This document shows, piece after piece, positions 1-6,479 of a DNA stretch of 9,088 nt. The stretch is from Mariniphaga sp. (GTDB lineage: Bacteria > Bacteroidota > Bacteroidia > Bacteroidales > Prolixibacteraceae), in assembly GCA_025363795.1 (NCBI GenBank), contig JANYLE010000397.1, forward strand, positions 1 to 9,088, read 5' to 3'. A program made the translations under genes and the position numbers. The notes under the pieces were generated by a model that saw only the letters and a program-made list of their open reading frames with translations, ran no database searches and was not told the origin of the DNA. Each line of letters begins with the position of its first letter. Positions within the stretch are counted from its first letter, which is position 1.

Positions 1-492
1 TGTAAATGAGATACCTTGCTGACCGGCGGTTCCGATCATCACTGACTGGATCAACAACTGATTGGCAAATCGGCTTCCACCCCATTCGAGGATAAAGCTT
101 GCTCCTGCACCCCCTTTATCCTCCTTGTCTTCAATCACAAATTCGATTGCTTCCAACGGTTTCAAAAGGATGGGGCGCTCAACGAAACTACGTAATAACT
201 TCCCTTTCGAGTCATTGTAAAACCCTGCAAAAACGTAAGCGCTGTCTTTGAGTGATATATTCCTTACGCTGATGGTAGAGGTCAACAGAAATCGCTGAGT
301 GCCGTCGAGGTGATAAATATCCGAATAAACAGGCACATAGTCAATCTCCTTATATTTTAAAGAGGCGGTATCCAGCATCACATAGTTGTAGTTATGACTT
401 GGATAATTGATCTTTGAGTTGGCACCTCGCTCTTTATTTTGACATGATGCAAAGAAAGTGAGCAACAAGATGGGGAGAATTAGATTCTTCAT
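1..492 (-). CDS. DUF3124 family lipoprotein, 3' end cut by window edge
   Basis: This frame stays open for 164 codons from an ATG at 492-490 to the window edge, so the C-terminus is missing. The N-terminus is a lipoprotein signal: Lys2, a hydrophobic run LILPILLLTFF, then an ASC lipobox with Cys17, which predicts a lipid-anchored envelope protein. The mature part carries what I recognise as DUF3124 features: YVPVYSDIYH near residue 52, LTSTISVRN near 70, FYNDSKGKLLRSFVERPILL near 91-110, and the closing MIGTAGQQGISF. The function of the family is unknown to me. It follows pfkA on the same strand but is separated by an intrinsic terminator and has its own candidate promoter, so it is probably a separate unit. 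Family assignment is from remembered motifs; the reading frame itself is clear. Confidence 0.85.
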   Translation of the reverse strand, partial: MKNLILPILLLTFFASCQNKERGANSKINYPSHNYNYVMLDTASLKYKEIDYVPVYSDIYHLDGTQRFLLTSTISVRNISLKDSAYVFAGFYNDSKGKLLRSFVERPILLKPLEAIEFVIEDKEDKGGAGASFILEWGGSRFANQLLIQSVMIGTAGQQGISFT

Positions 493-558
493 GGCTTATG
501 CTGTTTGATAAATAGCTGCAATTTATAAAAATCAATGATCAATGAATCTCACCTGACC

Positions 559-588
559 CAAAAATAGGTATGAACCTGTTTGCATCAG
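559..588 (-). promoter_or_regulatory. Candidate Bacteroidota promoter for the DUF3124 lipoprotein gene
   Basis: On the minus strand TATTTTTG (566-559) matches the TAnnTTTG -7 box. A CTG at 588-586 sits 19 nt upstream and is one base off the TTG -33 element. The start codon at 492 would give a leader of roughly 60 nt. The match is motif-based only, and the -33 element is imperfect. Confidence 0.45.
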
Positions 589-601
589 CAGTAAAGGTTC
601 C

Positions 602-640
602 AAATAAAAAATCCCGGAGATGTTTTTGACGACCTCCGGG
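602..640 (-). terminator. Intrinsic terminator after pfkA
   Basis: On the minus strand CCCGGAG (640-634) pairs with CTCCGGG (619-613) as a perfect 7-bp GC-rich stem with a 14-nt loop. It is followed by ATTTTTTATTTG. It begins about 55 nt after the pfkA stop, as expected for the end of the cmk-ispH-pfkA unit. A T-run also lies on the other side (plus-strand 645-654), but no plus-strand gene is seen entering it. Confidence 0.85.
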
Positions 641-695
641 AAATGTTTCTTTTTAGCCATCCAGAAAGCTGGTAAATGGCTTAATGAGCTCTTCC

Positions 696-1718
696 CTAAG
701 AAGATAAAATCCGGATTGAATCCAGTAGCTTAGGATTCATCTCCTTATCGTATTTTATAGCTTTATTGAACGAAGTAAGTGCGATTTCGTCATTTAGGAT
801 GCCAACCATAACGCTTTGCTGATCATCGAGTAACGTTTCAACAGCAGCAACACCCAAACGGCTTGCCAAAATGCGGTCGGAGGCAGTTGGCGATCCGCCC
901 CGCTGTATATGACCAAGAACGGTTACCCGTACGTCATATTGAGGATAATCCCGCTCAACTTGTTTGGCAATATTAAATGCTCCTCCTGCTTTTTCACCTT
1001 CGGCAACAAGGACAATTGAGGAATTTTTACTCTTCCGATAACCGGATTTGATGAAATTTTCAAGTGTCATCAGGTCCGTGTCGGTTTCAGGAATCAAAAC
1101 AGCTTCGGCGCCCGAAGCGATTCCACCATTCAGTGCAAGAAAGCCGGCATCACGTCCCATCACTTCGATGAAGAAGAGGCGTTCGTGAGCAGTTGCTGTA
1201 TCGCGAATTTTATCAACCGCTTCGATGATTGTATTTAAGGCAGTGTCGTATCCAATTGTAAAATCGGTTCCGAACAGGTCATTATCGATAGTTCCCGGGA
1301 TACCCACGATAGGAAAGCCAAATTCCTGGGCGAAAACTCTTGCCCCGGTAAATGTGCCATCCCCCCCGATTACTACCAAGGCATCAATTCCTGCATCACG
1401 CAGATTTTGGTGAGCGATTTCGCGCCCCTCCCTGGTACGAAATTCCATACTGCGAGCGGTCTTGAGTATGGTCCCACCAAGTTGGATAATGTTACTGACA
1501 TCACCAGATGCCATGGGTTTGAAAATGTTTTCGATCAGCCCTTTGTAGCCATGTAAAATTCCCACAACCTCGCGACCATAAAAAATAGCGGTTCGGGTTA
1601 CTGCCCGTACTGCCGCGTTCATTCCCGGAGCATCACCACCTGACGTCAGGACACCAATCTTTCTGATTGGATTATCGTTGTAATCATCCGGCATTGAAAC
1701 CCTAATTTCCTTACCCAT
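696..1718 (-). CDS. pfkA: ATP-dependent 6-phosphofructokinase
   Basis: This enzyme phosphorylates fructose 6-phosphate to fructose 1,6-bisphosphate, the committing step of glycolysis, in the cytoplasm. Numbered from the start chosen here (340 aa), the N-terminal GVLTSGGDAPGMNAA spans about 22-36, GGDGT 118-122, PGTIDND 141-147 with the catalytic Asp, MGRDAG 187-192 and GHIQRGGSP 269-277. Gly in GGDG and Gly in PGTIDND are the residues expected of ATP-dependent rather than pyrophosphate-dependent enzymes. The frame can be extended to an ATG at 1742-1740 (348 aa). I prefer the ATG at 1718-1716 because a -7 promoter box overlaps the upstream ATG and no conserved sequence precedes it. An ATG at 1694 (332 aa) would also keep the whole domain. 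It is third after cmk and ispH, 68 nt downstream of ispH. Confidence 0.96.
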   Translation of the reverse strand: MGKEIRVSMPDDYNDNPIRKIGVLTSGGDAPGMNAAVRAVTRTAIFYGREVVGILHGYKGLIENIFKPMASGDVSNIIQLGGTILKTARSMEFRTREGREIAHQNLRDAGIDALVVIGGDGTFTGARVFAQEFGFPIVGIPGTIDNDLFGTDFTIGYDTALNTIIEAVDKIRDTATAHERLFFIEVMGRDAGFLALNGGIASGAEAVLIPETDTDLMTLENFIKSGYRKSKNSSIVLVAEGEKAGGAFNIAKQVERDYPQYDVRVTVLGHIQRGGSPTASDRILASRLGVAAVETLLDDQQSVMVGILNDEIALTSFNKAIKYDKEMNPKLLDSIRILSS

Positions 1719-1739
1719 AATATTTTCATTTAAACACTG

Positions 1740-1747
1740 CAAATTTA
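1740..1747 (-). promoter_or_regulatory. Candidate -7 box of an internal pfkA promoter
   Basis: On the minus strand TAAATTTG (1747-1740) is an exact TAnnTTTG match in the ispH-pfkA gap. Transcription would begin near 1733, leaving about 15 nt before the ATG at 1718. No TTG lies at the ideal distance; the nearest (in GAATTGAGG) leaves a 23-nt spacer, so the -33 element is poor. Confidence 0.4.
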
Positions 1748-1786
1748 AGCGCGAAAGAAGAACGGAACCTCAATTCGTCGTTAAAT

Positions 1787-2659
1787 TTACTTAAACTTTT
1801 CGATAGCCAATTTGCGCACAACTTCGGCCACCTCTTCGAGAAGGTTTTTTGGCGTTGAGGTTGCACCACAAATGCCCACTGAATCAATACTTTCAATCCA
1901 TCTAGCATCAAGTTCTTCAATTGAAGAGATAAATTTACTGTTGGGGTTGACCGATTTGCAGATATTATAAAGCATTTTTCCATTCGAACTTTTCAATCCG
2001 CTTACGAAAAGGATCAATTCGAATCGCGCCGAGAACTGCCGGATTGCAGGAATCCGGTGGGCAACCTGGCGACAAACCGTGTCGTGAATTTTTACAGGAA
2101 CATTGATGGCTCTTCGTTCCAACTCATCTGCTAATAGGTGAAAACCCTCCAAATCCTTGGTTGTTTGAGAATAAAGTTCGATTGGCCGCGTAAAATCAAG
2201 TTTGTCAAGTTCTGATGTACCCTCCAAAACAATCGCTTCTCCTTTTGTCTGTCCAACAAGCCCGTTTACTTCAGCATGACCTTTTTTACCGAATATGACA
2301 AATTGCGCATTATTGGCTTTGCCTGATTCATAACCGAGACGAATGCGTTGCTGAAGTTTCAACACAACAGGACAAGTTGCATCAATCAGCCGGATATTAT
2401 TCTGACGTGCATATTCATAAGTCGATGGTGGTTCACCATGAGCACGTAACAAGACCGTCGCATCTTTCATCGTAAAAAAACGTTCATGATCAATAGTGAT
2501 CAAACCGTTTTTTGTCAGTCGGTCAACTTCGGCATCGTTATGCACAATATCTCCCAGGCAATAAAGCACATCCTGTTGCAAAAGCGTCTCCTCCGCTTTT
2601 CGGATTGCTTCAACAACACCAAAACAAAATCCAGAATTCTGATCTATTTCTATAATCAT
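1787..2659 (-). CDS. ispH: 4-hydroxy-3-methylbut-2-enyl diphosphate reductase
   Basis: IspH is the last enzyme of the MEP (non-mevalonate) isoprenoid pathway. It reduces HMBPP to IPP and DMAPP with a [4Fe-4S] cluster. The three cluster cysteines are present as Cys12 (NSGFCFGV), Cys96 (DATCPVV) and Cys196 (DTVCRQVAHR). GHAEVNG at 128-134 carries the expected catalytic Glu130, YSQTT is at 163-167, KSSNGKML at 223-230, and GATSTPKNLLEEV near 265-277 forms the C-terminal substrate pocket. At 290 aa it is complete and is the short form without an S1-domain fusion. It starts 11 nt after the cmk stop, so the two are almost certainly co-transcribed. Its presence implies isoprenoid synthesis by the MEP route. 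Confidence 0.97.
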   Translation of the reverse strand: MIIEIDQNSGFCFGVVEAIRKAEETLLQQDVLYCLGDIVHNDAEVDRLTKNGLITIDHERFFTMKDATVLLRAHGEPPSTYEYARQNNIRLIDATCPVVLKLQQRIRLGYESGKANNAQFVIFGKKGHAEVNGLVGQTKGEAIVLEGTSELDKLDFTRPIELYSQTTKDLEGFHLLADELERRAINVPVKIHDTVCRQVAHRIPAIRQFSARFELILFVSGLKSSNGKMLYNICKSVNPNSKFISSIEELDARWIESIDSVGICGATSTPKNLLEEVAEVVRKLAIEKFK

Positions 2660-2670
2660 TATACTTTATT

Positions 2671-3363
2671 TCAGATTTCAGCAATCCGGCTGAGTACCCA
2701 CTTAAGCTGTTCATCGCGTGTCATAAAACTGTTATCCAGAACAATAGCATCGTCAGCTTTACGCAAAGGACTCTCTTTCCGGGTTTCGTCATACCGGTCG
2801 CGTTCGATAATATTGGCCCGGATCTCTTCATAACTGACACTCTCCCCTTTTAAGGTAAGTTCATCGAACCTGCGTTGAGCCCGAACATCAGGTTGAGCGG
2901 TCATGAATATTTTCAGCTCAGCCTCTGGAAATACGACTGTCCCGATATCCCGCCCGTCCATCACGATACCTTTCGATTTTCCCATCTCCTGCTGAAGGGC
3001 AACCAAACGGTGACGTACTTCAGCCACAGCAGCAACAGGACTAACATTGTTAGATACAGCAAGTAACCGGATCTCCTGTTCAACATTTTCCCCGATTAAC
3101 CAGATATCGTTGTGCTGTGTCTCCGGATTAAGCCTGAAATAGACTTTGATCTGGTCAAGTTTGTTTTTTAATTCCGGGATGTTCACAATGCCATTATCAA
3201 TCAGGTTATGACGCAGGCAATAGAGCGTAACTGCACGGTACATAGCACCTGTGTCAATAAAGATATAATTCAGCTTTTGAGCAATCTCCTTTGCAACTGT
3301 ACTCTTTCCACAAGATGAGTGACCATCGATAGCGATGATGATTTTATTGTTGTTATCCGACAT
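2671..3363 (-). CDS. cmk: Cytidylate kinase
   Basis: This cytoplasmic kinase phosphorylates CMP and dCMP to the diphosphates using ATP. The P-loop GHSSCGKST is at 14-22, the substrate motif DTGAMYRAVT at 38-46, and GRDIGTVVFP at 137-146. ERDRYDETR near 187-195 and SPLRKADDAIVLDNS near 198-212 form the lid and C-terminal Cmk region. Its 230 aa is normal for the family. A -7 promoter box lies 22-29 nt upstream of the ATG, so cmk appears to head a cmk-ispH-pfkA transcript, although read-through from porQ is possible because no terminator is visible in the 65-nt gap. Confidence 0.96.
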   Translation of the reverse strand: MSDNNNKIIIAIDGHSSCGKSTVAKEIAQKLNYIFIDTGAMYRAVTLYCLRHNLIDNGIVNIPELKNKLDQIKVYFRLNPETQHNDIWLIGENVEQEIRLLAVSNNVSPVAAVAEVRHRLVALQQEMGKSKGIVMDGRDIGTVVFPEAELKIFMTAQPDVRAQRRFDELTLKGESVSYEEIRANIIERDRYDETRKESPLRKADDAIVLDNSFMTRDEQLKWVLSRIAEI

Positions 3364-3384
3364 TTTCTTTTTTAATTATCGAAA

Positions 3385-3392
3385 CAAAGATA
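3385..3392 (-). promoter_or_regulatory. Candidate -7 box before cmk-ispH-pfkA
   Basis: On the minus strand TATCTTTG (3392-3385), followed by TTTCG, is an exact TAnnTTTG match and is identical to the -7 box before the L31 gene. The predicted start near 3378 leaves a short A-rich leader of about 15 nt. No clear TTG is seen 19-21 nt upstream, so confidence is moderate. Confidence 0.5.
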
Positions 3393-3428
3393 ACGTTTAA
3401 GGAGATAACCAGAGGATGGAGAAAAGGT

Positions 3429-4451
3429 TTACCGGACAAATTGTGAAAGGTTGACTGCAATGGAGAAATAATGCGAAGTTGCAGCCAGATGGTAACTGGC
3501 GATCCCATAGTTAAGATTAAACTTTGCTATTTTGACGCCCAAACCAGCTGAGAACCCTACCAGACCGGGATGATTTCCGATTGCCAACTCTTTTTGCCGC
3601 TGGTAATTATAACCGAACCGGACTGTTACATGCTGTTCCGGAATAAGCTCAGCTCCAAAAACCATATGGCGCATGAGCAGTGACGTGAACCCATTGGATT
3701 TTTCGACGGGCTGAGTAACATCATTTTGACTATTCAGATAGGATAAATTCCACCTGTTCAAATGATCAGCCGTAACCAAAAATCGGATTGGTGCGTGGGC
3801 AAGCTTTTTTGAAAATCCCAGTTGAATATCCCACGGGAGCTTTTCCCGATCAGCATTATCATAATAGGTAGTGATCTGACAACCAATATTTCTGGCAACA
3901 ATTGAGAAAACAGAAAGTTGATTCTTCGCTATATATGTAATTCCAAGATCAGCTGCAAAACCTAAAGACTGGTAACTCTCGAACGAAGAGAGGATTGGTT
4001 TTATATTTATACCCGCTCTCAACTGAGGGGTTATTGTTCTGGAATAAAATAGATTGAAAGCATATTCTGCCGCACTGAAGGTTCCCGTCTGCTGACCTGT
4101 TTCTGAGGCTCCTTCAAACGTTCCGTAATTGACATAGTGAATTCCTATTGCAAAGGAGTTAGGGCCTTTCAAATTTGGAGCGAATGAAGCATATCCAACA
4201 CTGATCCCGGCAATATATTGTACATAATTAACAGACAACTGATTCCTCATTGAATCGGACAGCAGTGATGGATTATAAAAAGTGAGATCCAGATCGTTAT
4301 CGGTAAATGCTATTTGCGATCCGCCAAGAGCTGCCACTTTTGCCGAGTTAGGAATATCAAGAAACCTGTAAATGCCCTCGCCTCCGATTTGACCGAATAA
4401 ACAGCCAAAAGGATAGCCAACAAAAAAGAGACCAAGTAGCAGGTTTTTCAC
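3429..4451 (-). CDS. porQ: Type IX secretion system protein PorQ (GTG start)
   Basis: PorQ is an outer-membrane beta-barrel protein of the type IX secretion system. In Porphyromonas it works with PorU, PorV and PorZ in the attachment complex that processes and anchors cargo on the cell surface. A signal peptide covers roughly residues 1-20 (MKNLLLGLFFVGYPF, then CLFGQ). The mature N-terminus has the PorQ/PorV-type signature FLDIPNSAKVAALGG (about 30-44) and NPSLL (60-64). The rest alternates short aromatic strands and turns as expected of a barrel, ending in YFSIAVNLSQFVR. Its 340 aa is typical. The start is GTG at 4451-4449, preceded by AAAGG about 6 nt upstream. Location next to cmk agrees with the gene order I recall from other Bacteroidota. 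Cys17 could suggest a lipoprotein, but its context is not a good lipobox. Confidence 0.88.
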   Translation of the reverse strand: MKNLLLGLFFVGYPFGCLFGQIGGEGIYRFLDIPNSAKVAALGGSQIAFTDNDLDLTFYNPSLLSDSMRNQLSVNYVQYIAGISVGYASFAPNLKGPNSFAIGIHYVNYGTFEGASETGQQTGTFSAAEYAFNLFYSRTITPQLRAGINIKPILSSFESYQSLGFAADLGITYIAKNQLSVFSIVARNIGCQITTYYDNADREKLPWDIQLGFSKKLAHAPIRFLVTADHLNRWNLSYLNSQNDVTQPVEKSNGFTSLLMRHMVFGAELIPEQHVTVRFGYNYQRQKELAIGNHPGLVGFSAGLGVKIAKFNLNYGIASYHLAATSHYFSIAVNLSQFVR

Positions 4452-4530
4452 TAAGCCTTTATTAGTTATTTAATTGATTGCAATAATCTGCCTCCGGCTC
4501 TTGGGTGCAAGTGGCCAGTTACCAAATTGC

Positions 4531-5025
4531 CTATAAGAGTTTTTCCTGTTTAAGTAGTTCAACAACTTCGTAAACAATTGGACAAAGCTCGCGATTCAGG
4601 CTGGTAATGTCAAGAAGCTGGTAAAACCTGCGCCTGTCAGTGTGCGGATATTCGCGGCAGGCTTTTGGCCTGAATTCATAAATCAAACAATAGTTGTCAG
4701 GCATCAGAAATGGACAAGGCGTTTCGTTGAACACGTAGGTTTTATCCTCATCCATATGAAGGTAACGGGCAACAAAATCAACATCCTTCATCTTAAGCCG
4801 ATGGGAAATCTTCTCGATGTCTTTGTCCGTAACCATTGGACTAATTGACTTGCAGCAATTTCCACATGTCAAACAATCGAACCGATTCGACACTTTATCG
4901 TGAATCCTGTGGGCAACATCATCGAGTTGCTTAGGCTTTTTCCTTTTCAGTTTCGAAAAAAAAGTCTCGGTTTCCTCCTGATTTTGCTTTGCGAGCGCGC
5001 GTACATTGTTTTTATCTGCCTCCAT
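4531..5025 (-). CDS. YkgJ-family cysteine-cluster (Zn/Fe-chelating) protein
   Basis: This 164-aa protein carries the CxxCxxCC motif of the YkgJ family: Cys51, Cys54, Cys57 and Cys58 in FDCLTCGNCC. Further family cysteines follow at 104 (ETPCPFL), 113 (NYCLIY), 123 (RPKACREYP) and 148 (ELCPIV). These eight cysteines are thought to bind Zn or an iron-sulfur centre; the biochemical role is unknown. The first 48 residues are charged and lie outside the motif. There is no signal peptide, so it is cytoplasmic. The ATG at 5025 lies inside the end of the EamA gene (14-nt overlap), indicating translational coupling; 79 nt then separate it from porQ. Confidence 0.85.
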   Translation of the reverse strand: MEADKNNVRALAKQNQEETETFFSKLKRKKPKQLDDVAHRIHDKVSNRFDCLTCGNCCKSISPMVTDKDIEKISHRLKMKDVDFVARYLHMDEDKTYVFNETPCPFLMPDNYCLIYEFRPKACREYPHTDRRRFYQLLDITSLNRELCPIVYEVVELLKQEKLL

Positions 5026-5938
5026 TTTGTTGTATAGATACTAATCTGGCTATAAATTTTTTCATTTTTACCTGTGCAATAAAAAGTCCTGCAATCACAA
5101 CTGTTATTCCTGCAAGCTTTCTTAGACCCAGTGGTTCATCAAGGATGTACCACGCAAAGATAGCAGTCATAACGGGAATGATATTGATGAAAATATTGGC
5201 ATCGTTGATTCCCAATTTTTTAACACTATAAGTATAAAGGATAAATGCGATACACGAGGCAAAGAGTGCTAATTTCACGATTGCGATGAACGCGGGAAGA
5301 TTAAAGGGAGTATTGAGCAATGTTTTGCTTTCGAAAATCAGCCAAAACGGCATAAAGAAGAAAATCCCGATAAAATTCTGGTAAGTGATAATCGTAGTAA
5401 CGTTGTATTTGGTTGACAGGTCTTTCAAAACAACCGTATATGCAATTGCGGCAAATACAGCCAGAAATTCAAGACCAATTCCAAGAGGTGAAGCAACAAA
5501 GTTGAACGAAGAATCAAAAACCACGATTCCGACCCCAATAAAGGAAAGGATAATTCCGATAAGGTTGCGAACCGACAACTTCTCGCCATAAAACCGCGAT
5601 GCGGCAACCGGCGAAAAAAGCGGAATTGTAGCGATGATCATAGCCCCCATTGTACTTGTAACATATTTTAAACCAAAGCTTTCTCCCATAAAATAAAGGA
5701 AAGGTTCAAAAAACGCCAATAAAAGAAAGGTCTTGTAATCCTTCTTCTCGACCTTCAATAGTTTTTTACTTGCCCAGCTGTAAAGCAACATTAGTAAAGT
5801 GGCTATTATCAATCGAAAGAAAACTGTGGTAAGCGGACCATAAGCAACGTAAACCTCTTTCACCCAGACAAAAGAAAATGCCCAAAAAACCATTGCAAAA
5901 ACCACTGCGATATAAACGATCCCCTTTTTTTGACGCAT
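5012..5938 (-). CDS. EamA/DMT-superfamily transporter
   Basis: This is an integral inner-membrane protein of 308 aa with about ten hydrophobic segments, near residues 7-27, 36-54, 70-90, 97-113, 123-141, 152-172, 182-204, 216-238, 246-265 and 271-290. It is built from two repeats, as in EamA drug/metabolite transporters. The repeat ends match each other: GEKLSVRNLIGIILSFIGVG (118-137) and DEPLGLRKLAGITVVIAG (267-284). Members export amino acids, metabolites or other small molecules. The substrate cannot be told from sequence. The ATG at 5938 has a -7 promoter box 18-25 nt upstream, so this gene probably begins the minus-strand block; its stop overlaps the start of the YkgJ-family gene. Confidence 0.9.
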   Translation of the reverse strand: MRQKKGIVYIAVVFAMVFWAFSFVWVKEVYVAYGPLTTVFFRLIIATLLMLLYSWASKKLLKVEKKDYKTFLLLAFFEPFLYFMGESFGLKYVTSTMGAMIIATIPLFSPVAASRFYGEKLSVRNLIGIILSFIGVGIVVFDSSFNFVASPLGIGLEFLAVFAAIAYTVVLKDLSTKYNVTTIITYQNFIGIFFFMPFWLIFESKTLLNTPFNLPAFIAIVKLALFASCIAFILYTYSVKKLGINDANIFINIIPVMTAIFAWYILDEPLGLRKLAGITVVIAGLFIAQVKMKKFIARLVSIQQNGGR

Positions 5939-5955
5939 ATTAAAATCTGAACCGC

Positions 5956-5963
5956 AAAAGTAG
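5956..5963 (-). promoter_or_regulatory. Candidate -7 box before the EamA transporter
   Basis: On the minus strand TACTTTTG (5963-5956), followed by CGG, fits TAnnTTTG. It implies a start near 5950 and a leader of only about 10 nt. The base triplet 19 nt upstream is TGG, a poor -33 element. Confidence 0.45.
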
Positions 5964-6160
5964 GATTAATTAATCAGAGAACCATCGGGATAATTTCCAC
6001 GATGTTACTTGAATGCCCAATGAATTTGAATAACTGTTTTCCGTTATCTTAACGTCAAATTTCCAAAGATGGGAAGTACAACAATCAGGGCAGGTTTAGG
6101 AGTTAAAATAGCTGCAAGCAGAAAATTGTTAGTGCCATATAAAAGGCCTTTGTATTAAAA
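5964..6160. other. Intergenic stretch with no supported gene
   Basis: About 200 nt separate the transporter promoter from the tRNA terminator. I see no RNA gene, repeat or clear promoter here. A 29-codon ATG-TAA frame at 6069-6158 on the plus strand has neither a promoter nor a convincing ribosome binding site and is treated as doubtful. Confidence 0.5.
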
Positions 6161-6200
6161 CAAAAAACCCAACAATGTATTTTACAACATGTTGGGCTTT
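6161..6200 (-). terminator. Intrinsic terminator of the tRNA-His transcript
   Basis: On the minus strand CCCAACA (6196-6190) pairs with TGTTGGG (6174-6168). Outward G-T and A-T pairs lengthen the stem to about 11 bp over a 15-nt loop. A run of six T follows (6167-6162). It lies immediately after the tRNA, which is the expected place. Confidence 0.85.
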
Positions 6201-6206
6201 ATAATG

Positions 6207-6280
6207 GGTGGAGGATGGGGCTTGAACCCACGACCCCCGGAACCACAATCCGGTGCTCTAACCAGCTGAGCTACATCCAC
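6207..6280 (-). tRNA. tRNA-His (anticodon GTG)
   Basis: Read on the minus strand, the cloverleaf is complete. The acceptor strand is GTGGATG (6280-6274), the D arm GCTC-AGCTGGTTA-GAGC, and the anticodon stem CCGGA/TCCGG with loop TTGTGGT and anticodon GTG at 6246-6244. The T arm is GTGGG-TTCAAGC-CCCAT, and the 3' acceptor strand CCTCCAC ends at 6208. The histidine identity pair is present: G-1 (6281) is encoded and pairs with C73 (6207). CCA is not encoded, since CAT follows C73. Position 6 (T) faces position 67 (C), a mismatch in an otherwise paired stem. The gene has its own promoter and terminator. Confidence 0.95.
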
Positions 6281-6293
6281 CATTAAGAGGTTG

Positions 6294-6325
6294 CAAATAT
6301 AGAGAATGTTTTTGGAATCGAGCAA
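6294..6325 (-). promoter_or_regulatory. Promoter of tRNA-His
   Basis: On the minus strand TTG (6325-6323), a 21-nt spacer and TATATTTG (6301-6294) match the Bacteroidota -33/-7 arrangement. The -7 box ends 13 nt before G-1, which leaves only a few bases of 5' leader to be trimmed. Confidence 0.65.
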
Positions 6326-6421
6326 ATGATTCTTTAAAAAAACCATTTCTTTATTAATCAATTTAAATACAGATCATTATAAATATTGAAGCCTTTATGG
6401 AGATCATATTGACAAAAAAGG

Positions 6422-6451
6422 TTCCGGGTTACAACACTATTGTTAACTTTG
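6422..6451 (+). promoter_or_regulatory. Candidate promoter of the AlkD-like gene
   Basis: TAACTTTG (6444-6451) is an exact -7 match. TTC at 6422-6424, 19 nt upstream, is one base off TTG. Transcription would begin near 6458, giving a leader of about 22 nt that holds AGGA just before the ATG at 6480. Confidence 0.55.
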
Positions 6452-6479
6452 TTTTTCGGTACCAAATTTTAACCAGGAA

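Noticed and set aside
512..545. Short direct repeat TCAATGATCAATGA upstream of the lipoprotein gene
   Set aside because: Two AT-rich 7-mers in tandem are too short to call an operator or repeat element.
1726..1983. Minus-strand open frame of 85 codons over the end of ispH
   Set aside because: It overlaps ispH in another frame and shows no protein-like pattern; the ispH frame carries conserved motifs through its end.
6069..6158. A 29-codon plus-strand ORF (MGSTTIRAGLGVK...) between the transporter promoter and the tRNA-His terminator
   Set aside because: No TAnnTTTG promoter, weak ribosome binding context, no family resemblance, and a short ORF in about 200 nt of intergenic DNA is expected by chance.
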